From Molanna angustata (Eukaryota; Arthropoda; Insecta; Trichoptera; Molannidae), in NCBI GenBank assembly GCA_963576475.1, contig OY754979.1:31511778-31575777 (forward strand): a stretch of 64,000 nucleotides of DNA, given 5' to 3'. The translations under genes and the position numbers were made by a program. The notes below the pieces were generated by a model. That model saw only the letters and a list, made by a program, of their open reading frames with translations, made no database searches and was not told the origin of the DNA. Positions 34,441 to 45,998 of the stretch are shown in pieces (within the stretch, counting starts at the first letter, position 1; each line of letters starts with the position of its first letter).

Positions 34441-36765
34441 GTTGCATTATACGTAAACATTGGATTTGGAGTCAAAGATATTTTTTGTAATTTTTTTAAA
34501 AGTCACTCCATTGGGAACTTTATAGGACTTTAAAGTCCTGCTTATCCCCGGAGCGGCTGCCCGTCGGACGACACAAGTAAAATCATCAAGCATATATCAT
34601 ACCCTTGCCACTAAGAGGCCAACTCCAACCCAATAAACTTGGATCAAGTACCAACAAGCCGCTGGCGGGAACCCCGTCAATCAAACATCCATCAAGTACC
34701 GATAAGCCGCTGACTGGGGACTCCCCCACCCCTTCTCGTGATGGTGACTCACCGCCGCATTTGACGAGTGACCGTCGAACAAAACTATATTCCTTTCTCC
34801 ATGAACAAAACATTATGGCATCTGCCTAGCTCTTCCATAGGTAAGACTTGAAGGGGACACAGATCTTTTTACTAAAATCCTTGGATGGGGCTGCGGCCAC
34901 CTCCAACTTCACTGGCTAGGCCCCTGTGGCCTCAACCTGACCCCACGAATAATGAACAATGAATAGTTAAAAAAAATAGACTAATTATTCGAATATTCGA
35001 TTTGGAAGCTCTAGTTCTTTAGTGATAGGAGTGCGCACGCTCTATACGGGGAATATTGGTATAAATATATGTAAAGTATTATCTTATCTGGTAGATGTTT
35101 TATAATTTTCTTTGTCTGTACGTTTGTCATCGACTAACACCGATTGATCCTACTCACTATATAGGTACTTGTTTTAAGATTAATATAACAAATCACGTTA
35201 CGAAATATATTCATAAAAAAACGACGATCTAATACCACATTAATCTAATTCAAGCACTTTTTCAACCATCATTAAATGAAGGTATAGTTTATATTGTTTA
35301 GATAGTTATGAAAGTTTATATAGTTATGAAAGTTTATATAGTTATGAAAGCGTGTATAAATGATGCTATAAATATAAGCGACCTGAATAAATTATTCGCG
35401 ATATTTTTTGTGATTTAGTTGTGACATTTTAAGAAAAGCGAAAAGTAATGCTATTTTTATAAAATCAGTGAACTAAGAAAACAATATTATTTTTTACAAA
35501 AATATATAAATTAAGAGAATTCAATACAGGGTTTGGATTTGCAAGTTATTTTTCACTATAATTAAAAAAAAAACTATGGACCTTTTTTCAGTTTAGTTCT
35601 TCTATTTGCCAAAACAGTAGGTATTATATATAAGAGGGTAGAAACCTAAATGATACATGTGGTCTTATTAGAATTTAACAATATATGATGCAGTGACTGT
35701 GTTAATTTCACCCGCAGTTTCAGAGTTAAAATAATATTTTTTTTAAGCATTTTCGGTGGATAATTGCTTTGAATTTGTATTTTTTTAACGAAAATGTCCT
35801 AAAAGAGCCAAATTTCGATGTTATTTTCGCGTTATTTGAGAAAAAAGAACGAAATTCGCGAATAAAATTGGGTTTATTGCATTCGCGAATAATTCATATC
35901 TGTAGTTATAGGTACTTAGACCTCCTTTAAAATCCAAAGAATAATCTGAATTATAAATTTTGGGAGAAGCGTCCAGCTTTATCAAAATGGAAGCGTTTGT
36001 ACTACATACATATTATATGCATCAATCATAGTGTAAAATTTGTACTATGCTATAAAAATTTATGCATAGAAAATAGAATATTTTTCTAGAAAAAACAATT
36101 ACACGAAAAGACAAATGTTTAAAATTAAAAATCATGTAAAAAATTAGACAAACTATTAGAGATAAATAGAGTATGTAACAGCAACATTCCTTTGATTAAT
36201 GCGCAAATAGATTTTAATAATTCTTGACTATTATTACCATTGGAATAGTTAATGTCGGGTTTTTCTGTTGGCCATTATTCAATATAATTGCTGTCCTTTT
36301 AATACAATATTTATATATTCATTCATTTACTTCATTTGTATTTTTATTATACCTACCTACCTACATACATATTTACCTTAATGTCCTTCGGGTATTTAAT
36401 TTTTCTTGGAATTGCCCCTTCCTTCTCTATTATTGTTATCCTCTTTTTTAATCTATATATAAGATGGTCTTCATCACTATTGTTCACCATTCTGACGATG
36501 CTCAGCATAGAGCGATACCGGTGAATGGGAGTAGCGTTTGCGAAAAAAAAATAAGTATAAATTAAAATTAAATATTTTTTTTTCATAATTCTAGTTAAAA
36601 ATCATGTAATAAAGAAATCCGTGATTTCACAAGGAGTAAAAAAATCGTTTGTATACATAAATACACAATTGACATGATGTGAAGTCAAACACTGAATTAG
36701 TCACTGAAGTCATCAGTCAGTCAAGGTTCATTTGTGCTGAAATTTGATTTAAAAGAGTCATAAAA
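34441..36765. other. Upstream region of lysozyme gene 4
   Basis: GC-richer repeat text lies at 34535-34930 (shared in part with 29985-30150). At 35305-35352 a short triplicated motif (TAGTTATGAAAG) precedes two TATA-like boxes at 35362 and 35376. The rest is AT-rich. Arthropod initiator-like TCAGT occurs at 36715, about 50 bp before the gene 4 ATG, and TATA-like ATAAATA at 36657. Confidence 0.4.
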
Positions 36766-39700
36766 ATGAAGTTAACTTTAGCAGCTTTGTTTGTGATAGC
36801 TTGTGTAGTGCATTTAACCCATGCTAGAGTATTCAGCGTAAGACAGATGATAGCTGAACTGAAGAGACAAGGATTTCCAAATGGAGAAATAAATGATTGT
36901 AAGTACATAATTCAGAAAATTATTACCTAGTTGAATGTAACACATGTGATCCAACTGACGATGGCGATATTAGTAGTACACACATTATTAAATAAGATAT
37001 TTTGTCTTCTATATAAAACATGTTTTGTTTTCTAGATAAGTATGTCAGAATAGGATAGGATAATATGGAGGTTAGTCTGTTTTTCCTACCCTGAATACGA
37101 AAACAGCATGATGGTACATATGTATGTATGTTTGTAGATTAAGAAGGTATCAAACTATTGAGTGAGGTATTTATTTATTTATTTATTGTTAATACAAAGA
37201 CAATTTTACACATTTAGGTTAAGTAAGTAACGCCCCACTAGGCAAAACCTGTTCTGGGGCTGTTACTTTTACAAATAAGGTATACAAATTATTTACATAT
37301 AGAGGATACAAAATATATAAGGTGCACAAATGTTACATTCAAGTTATAAGAAAATGATTACAAAAGAGTAAGAAGTAAAGTTTTAGATTAAATAAAAGAA
37401 ATGATTAAGAAGATTAAGAAGAAAGGAAATATATGAATAAAAGTGAATAAGTCAGATGTTAAGGATGGACAACCTCCTCAGCATAGAGCCTGCCTGAAGA
37501 AATCAGCCATTTTTTTATATGAATTTTAAAGGAATTGTGATGTGGTGTTTTCTTTATGTCATTGTCTAGTTTATTAAATATACGTGGAGCAATAAAATTA
37601 AACTGTCTTTGTCCAAATGAGGTCTTCATAATTGGTACAGTATAGTTAATGTTATTTGCATGTCTAGTGGTTCGTGTTTGTTGGGATCTGTTGTGTAAGG
37701 TTATGTTTTTATGGAAATTTACAAGTGCAGCTTTGAGGTACAGCTGTCTCGGGTCAAGTACGTCAAACATTCTGAACAAATCATCTGAAGGAAATGATCT
37801 CGCTCTTTTGTTTATAATACGCAGTAAACATTTTTGTGCCTTTTTAAGCGGATCCATGATTGATTTAACGCATCCTCCCCATCCTACAATTCCATATGAT
37901 AAAACTGATTGTGTGAGGGAATAATACACAGTTTTCATAGTTGATCTGTCCAAAATATTTCGAAGGGTCTTATAAAGGTGGCCCAACTTTCTTATCCTAT
38001 TAGAAAGATCATGAATATGGTCTCGCCAGCAGAGTTTATTATCTATTATAACTCCCAGGTACTTTATAGTGTTCGTTTTTGTAAGACATGTGCAATTACA
38101 CAGATCCGCTGAGTGACAGCTATGAATTCGAAGTTTAAGTTCGGGATTTGTTTTGGGTTGACCAGCCTCCGTGGGACTAAAAGTTAAGAACTTAGTTTTG
38201 GAAAGTTTGGAAAGTTTTAGTTTTTTTTTTTGTATGTGTAGTGTATACTGCCTTTCATATTATATGAAACGATGTCGTCACTAAATTCATTTTTATAAAA
38301 AATGTTAAAAAAAGTTTGAGATGTAGGTACTAATAAATGTTTATATTTTTTATAGAAAATTAAATTATCAAGTTGGGGTATTTTGGTTTTTGGCGATCTT
38401 TTGTGAAATTTTGGAAATATAGGCAGTGAAATACATACATTTTTCATTAAAAAATGTTTTTCTTAATAAAAAAATGTTTGAGAAACACTGGAACTTTAAA
38501 AAAAAACAGATTTGAGATTTTTAATTTGTCTATGTATAGGTAATTATATGAATTTTCAGCGTTATAGCTTTTATGGTTTTTGAGATATATAGGAATAATT
38601 AATGGAATAATTTGGATTTAAGGGTTTATAGTTTGGTACGTATTTTTCAATAAGACATACAGTCGCTATCGAAAATTGGATCTCATGTATTGCACGCAAC
38701 TAGTTTTGGAGATTGTATTTTAAAAATGAGAGTATATTTAAATTTATTTTTTATTTTTACATTACTTCTCTATATTAGAAATCTCGGCACCATAGTGCAA
38801 AAAATATTAAAAGGCCAATCTTTGACTTCAGATATTTTTAATTGTAGAGCATCAGATGTGTGGCCGAAATCTTTGGAAATATAAATAAATGGGAATTTAT
38901 CAATATAAAGTCACCGTAACTATGACAGAAGTTATTGAAGACTTTGATATTGTTCTTCGAGATCATAAAATACGCAAGACCAATGACGGGACTTCGAAGA
39001 GGCTCACGGACAGCAACGAGGAACTACGAGCAAATTGGATGGATAATTACCACAAAATATGTTCTGAAGGATTGCTAATGTATTTTCTTTTCAGGGATTT
39101 GCTTGATAAATGGAGAAAGCTCATTCAATACGCATGCAAAAAATATGGAAAATTCTGATGGCTCCACAGATTTTGGACTATTTCAGATAAATAACAGATA
39201 TTGGTGTCAAAGTCCTGGCTTCCATAGTGAAAATATTTGTAAAATTGATTGTGAAGGTAAGAAAAACTCACTTCTAAGTCACATTTGTTTAGCTGTTAAT
39301 AATAGGTAATCATTTATTTATTTAAGACACCAACAGAAGATATTACTTCGACACACAAAAGAAAAGATAATTCAAACGTATTAACGTATACGATGCTACA
39401 ATAACAGGCGTGTGTCACATAGTCAATACTAGTTAGTACGAGCTATGTTAGTGAGATTGCTAACATGTCCCCAACGGAAACGGTTTTACTAATTATGTAC
39501 AATGTCGTAGTACGAGCGTTTCGGATGTATAATTTCCTATAACTTGTCACTAAAAAAATACGATATCCCTAACTTGTCACAAAAATCTAAAAGTGGTAAT
39601 ATGAGCTGATTGTTTAATGCAACGTCGACAGTAATAATTTGGTCTGGTAGGGGGGCGGTCGTCTCTACAAACAACAATTGTTTGACGTTTCGTCAAAGTT

Positions 39701-40629
39701 AAAATGGCGTATTTCGACTATCCATTGAGTGAAAAATTATAAAAATGTCACAATCCCTGCACAGTCTGCACTGAGCGAGCACAGAATAACACACTAGATT
39801 TATTATATCAAGTTTGTCGACGAACATTTCTAGATGAAAATCCATTATAAAATATAGCCGCCCTAGAGACGGTTATATGGACCAGGTGATTTAGTGATGT
39901 GCTCTGTAGCAGCTACCAAGAGATGAAGAGGTTGATGGGCAACAGAGATATGTTGCCCACCTGCTCGGTGCTAACTAATCCTAGAATTGTGACAAATGAG
40001 AACACGAATCACTGTTGTGTATTTGGAAAAATGTTACCGTGTAGAACATTAGTCATTATTGACTTTGCTGAACTTGGTTCAAACAAACAACTATAAAACG
40101 TCTCACTATAATTTTTAAATTATTATTTTTTAATATTACCTAACTTTTATCTAGTAATTATGTTTAAGATTCTTGTTATATTATCTACAAAAAATAATAA
40201 ATTTCTTGTTTGCTTTCAATTATAAAAGATTTTTGGTTGAACGGCCCGGTAGGAAATCTCATTTCTAAAATCTGGCCCGTCGGCTGAAATGGTTGGCCAC
40301 CCATGGTTTAATGCATATTACTCAATTGTTTAATTTTTATTTTTATGGGTAGTAATTATATAAATAATTATTTGGTACATAATGAACTGGCAAATAGAAA
40401 TATCCACTATTCAACTGTTTTCAATCATGTATTTTAATTTATTGTAGCTTTTTTGAAAGACGATATAACTGCTGCTGCTAGATGTGCTCAGAAGATTAAA
40501 AGTGCACAAGGTTTTAAAGCATGGGTTGCTTGGAATAACAAATGTGCACACAAAAATGTGAATGAAATTGTAGAAAACCTCATCAGGCAACAAGAGGGGA
40601 CACAGCAATGTCGACAATATTATCAATAA
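36766..40629 (+). CDS. c-type lysozyme, both catalytic residues, C-terminal extension (gene 4)
   Basis: Exons 36766-36898, 39095-39256 and 40448-40629, with GT/AG phase-1 introns, encode 158 residues. Residues 1-20 form a signal peptide (MKLTLAALFVIACVVHLTHA). The N-terminal helix ends at the split Trp45. Exon 2 holds the general acid Glu52 (GESSF) and Asp70 (GSTDFGLFQIN), so muramidase activity, cutting the NAM-NAG bond of peptidoglycan outside the cell, is plausible. Exon 3 holds RCAQKI, GFKAWVAW and NNKC, then a tail of 27 residues instead of the usual short end, with one extra cysteine (Cys153). Cysteines are 47, 82, 93, 97, 111, 131 and 153. The equivalent of Cys6 is missing, so Cys153 has no obvious partner. 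Intron 1 carries a nested TIR element/LINE, intron 2 a LINE end. Confidence 0.9.
36927..38703 (+). mobile_element. Long-TIR element, copy 3, interrupted by a LINE
   Basis: The left end CTAGTTGAATGTAACACATG (36927) is mirrored by the right end (TCTCATGTATTGCACGCAAC then TAG, to 38703), and the internal blocks match copies 1 and 2. A LINE at about 37165-38222 splits it: text before (CAAACTATTGAGTGAGG) and after (ATATGAAACGATGTCGTC) is contiguous in copy 1. No transposase frame is visible. It lies wholly in intron 1 of lysozyme gene 4. Confidence 0.75.
37165..38222 (-). mobile_element. LINE 3' fragment nested in TIR element
   Basis: On the minus strand the open text runs from about 38214 to 37459. 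It includes KYLGVIIDNKLCWRDHIHDL, then IRKLGHLYKTLRNILDRSTM, LSYGIVGWGGCVKSIMD and QLYLKAALVNFHK, the RT thumb and C-terminus. It resembles the fragment at 27660-27184. The 3' end is AAATAAATAAATA at about 37167-37184. It is 5'-truncated, without the RT active site. Confidence 0.85.
38880..39070 (+). other. Unassigned coding-like segment in intron 1 of gene 4
   Basis: About 60 codons open with a GC-richer, codon-like composition (LRDHKIRKTNDGTSKRLTDS). This lies immediately before exon 2. I do not recognise a family; it may be a transposon remnant. Confidence 0.25.
39257..40447 (+). other. Intron 2 of gene 4
   Basis: Mostly unassigned. Bases 39860-39970 hold a diverged copy of the LINE C-terminal end seen at 7655-7960 (GGTTATATGGACCAGGTG, GTAGCAGCTACCAAGAGATG). 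TTTA units at 39310-39325 may be a retroposon tail. Confidence 0.55.
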
Positions 40630-40856
40630 CTTGTATATTATTGCATTTTTAATTTAAGTATATAATTACATGAAACTTTTTTATTCGTTATCATTGATTT
40701 CTTGTTAATATGAATAATGTGTTCCCAAATTCAAAATTATTCGTTCAAAATTCAAAATTATTCGTCGTTCAAATTCAAAATTATTCGTAAATAATATTCA
40801 AAATTATTCGTTCACAGACAAAAATAATGTAACAATTATTGTTTAAGAGAGTCACA

Positions 40857-41487
40857 TTTATTTATTTTATTTTATTTTATTTTATTTTATTTTATTTTAT
40901 TTTATTTTATTTTATTTTATTTTATTTTATTTTATTTTATTTTATTTTATTTTATTTTAATTTATTTTATTTTATTTTATTTTATTTTATTTTATTTTAT
41001 TTTATTTTATTTTATTTTATTTTATTTTATTTTATTTTATTTTATTTTATTTTATTTTATTTTATTTTATTTTATTTTATTTTATTTTATTTTATTTTAT
41101 TTTATTTTATTTTATTTATTTTATTTTATTTTATTTTATTTTATTTTATTTTATTTTATTTTATTTTATTTTATTTTATTTTATTTTATTTAATTTTATT
41201 TTATTTTATTTTATTTTATTTTATTTTATTTTATTTTATTTTATTTTATTTTATTTTATTTTATTTTATTTTATTTTATTTTATTTTATTTTATTTTATT
41301 TTATTTTATTTTATTTTATTTTATTTTATTTTATTTTATTTTATTTTATTTTATTTTATTTTATTTTATTTTATTTTATTTTATTTTATTTTATTTTATT
41401 TTATTTTATTTTATTTTATTTTATTTTATTTTATTTTATTTTATTTCATTTTATTTTATTTTATTTTATTTTATTTTATTTTATTTC
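40857..41487. repeat. (TTTTA)n array, about 126 copies
   Basis: A nearly pure pentanucleotide array of 630 bp with only a few single-base interruptions, adjoining the tail end of the SINE at 41508. The 235-codon frame through it is an artefact of low complexity. Confidence 0.98.
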
Positions 41488-41507
41488 TCTCTGTTTCATT
41501 TTTAAAC

Positions 41508-41690
41508 ACTTCTCGGGCAACCAACCGGTTCTATGTCAAATATTAATTTAACACGCACCCAATAACAATTTCCCACTTTCTGGAGACTTGTGCTCACAGA
41601 TCCAGACTGAAAACATAATTAAAAACTGTTTCTTCACCGGGAATCGAACCCGGTACCTTTGGATCAGCAGTCAGATGCATAATGTAATTT
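41508..41690 (-). mobile_element. tRNA-derived SINE, copy F
   Basis: The family body (CTCGGGCAACCAACCGGTTC, AATTTAACACGCACCCAATA) leads to the B box near 41636-41650. The A-box end is replaced by other sequence after 41680. Its 3' tail side faces the giant TTTTA array. Confidence 0.8.
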
Positions 41691-41805
41691 TTGCTGTGCG
41701 GCACCGGCTTCGAATAGTGCTTCCACTCTTTTCTATTATAGTTTTTGAGTGTCCCGTAAGATCCGGGTAATCGAAAATACACAGATAAATTAACATATCA
41801 AAAAA

Positions 41806-41853
41806 TTCTCCACCGGGAATCGTAAGTCGGGACCTTTGGATCAGCAGTCACCT
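41806..41853 (-). mobile_element. tRNA-derived SINE, partial head copy G
   Basis: A short piece with the B-box half of the head (CTCCACCGGGAATCG, GGACCTTTGGATCAGCAGTC). Confidence 0.6.
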
Positions 41854-42584
41854 AGAGATGGTTCGCGTTAAGTTCATTCATTCAATCACAGCACACTGGC
41901 GACAGGTCTGCATTACCTTATAAAAATGAAGCACGAAACATGCGTGTATTTCTACACACCAATCTCGTCTCTCCTAAAAAGGCACTACATTCAGAATGTG
42001 TGGTGAACCTCATTGCTGAACCATTTGAGATGTTAATGTTATAATTATCGCGTTATTATGATTGAATGACATAATAATGATTAATTAAATTTAAAGATAA
42101 ATATTATTTGGTACATAATACAGAAAAAATATTTATTTGAAATAAAAGAGTAATATCGACTAATATTTCAACATTTTCATGTCGAAATGTTGAATCTGAT
42201 GAATACAAGGGCATAATATTATAGGCGTTTACGAATACATATTATGTAAATTATCTATTAACTAATAAATAGTCTGAAGAATACATGGGCTGAAAAATAT
42301 TAGGGGTGACGAATATTTATAGAGGTTCAACAATATTTGTCTTTTTAATGCAATTAAACAATATTTTTTTTATACACATTTTAAATGTTTATTAACATAG
42401 GTACTGTTTTTTTTAGTTATTTAACGAATTGTATTAAATATTTATAAAAATACCGTTTTTTGTAATTTTAAATACATATTTTAAATAGGTACATATTTTA
42501 AATACATATTTTAAATGGTTTTTGTATTCATTTACATAGACTTATCCTAAAAAAGCGTATGCTTAAGTTGCTTTATTAAGGCTA
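41854..42584. other. AT-rich intergenic DNA
   Basis: No gene. TTTTAAATACATATTTTAAATA-type short direct repeats lie at 42465-42520. Confidence 0.4.
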
Positions 42585-42639
42585 CATATAGGAGGAGGCC
42601 AGGGCCCGCACAGGGCTGTAGCGCCAAAGATGATGATGA

Positions 42640-43490
42640 TGATAATTGTTATGATTACATATACATAATTATGACTACATATAATTATGACTATCTATAA
42701 TTGTGACTAAATATAGTTATGATTACATATAATTATGACTACATATAATTATGACTATCTATACCTAATTGTGACTAAATATAGTTATCATTACATATAA
42801 TTATGACTACATATAATTATGACTATCTATAATTTTGACTAAATATAGTTATGATTACATATAATTATGACTACATATAATTATGACTATCTATAATTGT
42901 GACTAAATATAGTTATGATTACATATAATTATGATTACATATAATTATGACTACATATAAATATGACTATCTATAATTGTGACTAAATATAGTTATGATT
43001 ACATATAATTATGACTACATATAATTATGATTACATATAATTATAACTATCTATAATTGTGACTAAATATAGTTATGATTACATATAATTATGACTACAT
43101 ATAATTATGACTATCTATAATTGTGACTAAATATAGTTGTGATTACATATAATTATGACTACATATAATTATGACTATCTATAATTGTGACTAAATATAG
43201 TTATGACTACATATAATTATGACTATCTATAATTGTGACTAAATATAGTTATGATTACATATAATTATGATTACATATGATTATGATTACATGTAATTAT
43301 GATTAAATATAATTATCGTTACATAAAATTATGACTACATATAATTATGACTACATACAATTGTGACTACATACAGTTATGATTACAAATAATTAAGATA
43401 CATTGTATAATTATGATTACATATGATTATGATTACATATAACAATGATTACATGTAATTATGATTACATATAATTATGACTACATATTA
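42640..43490. repeat. 16-bp minisatellite with 64-bp higher-order period
   Basis: Monomers near ATTATGACTACATATA differ in a regular order: GATTACATATA, GACTACATATA, GACTATCTATA, GACTAAATATAG. The four form a repeating block of about 64 bp that recurs roughly nine times up to 43260, then decays. A LINE end with GATGATGATGAT lies immediately to the left (42590-42640). Confidence 0.85.
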
Positions 43491-45238
<1,748 letters not shown>

Positions 45239-45998
45239 TGTCCTTACATAAAAGGCACTACAGACAAAATCAGTCACCTACTTTATAAACATAATATTCG
45301 CACCATTTTTAGAACAGACAACAAAATTTCATCCTTTTTAAAAAGTCCGAAAGATAAAATACCATTAGAGTCACACGGTATTTACGAAATCCCATGCGGT
45401 GATTGATCAAAAACTTACATAGGCAGGACAAATCGCAGAATCTCGGCGCGCGTCTCTGAACATCGCGTAGATGTTAAAAACCGGAAACTAACTTCATCTC
45501 TTGTAAATCACTCATTGACCGAAAATCACTCCATAGACTTTGAAAATTCAAAAGTAGTCGCGAATATTAATAATGAAACATTTAGAATTTACAGGGAAGC
45601 AATCGAAATATATAAAAGAAGCAACAGTATAATGAATAACAGGGACGATAGCATTCGAATCCCGACCGCATGGACAAGTGTACTTGAAAACAACATTTTT
45701 AAAAACCATAGTAATCAAACTACCGATATTTCAAACAATAGTCACATTAAAAACATTAGTAAAATTCTTAGTAAGCCGAAAACTGATAATCCACCTGTAA
45801 ACAATATACCGTTAAGTACTAGAGTCACTAGAAGCCAAAAAAAACGCAATAATGACGTCATTGGGGAAACCCACCCCTCCACTAACACTTGACGCGGCTT
45901 CCTTTCAAACTTTCACTTGGTAGTAAGCTTTCGACTCGAACGGACGTGCGTGCACTATCCCTCGAGACGAAAATTTATTAACAAGGCGCCTTTAGAAA
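45239..45998 (+). mobile_element. Upstream partial copy of the Penelope-like element
   Basis: It repeats the 3' part of the full copy (48010-48765) at an offset of about 2767 bp, including the GIY-YIG region, where TGC of CGDCSK has become TGA. It leads without interruption into the full ORF, giving the tandem, pseudo-LTR arrangement typical of Penelope-like elements. Confidence 0.9.

Noticed and set aside
40839..41546. 235-codon open frame
   Set aside because: It is read through a TTTTA microsatellite (FYFIL repeated) and has no protein content.
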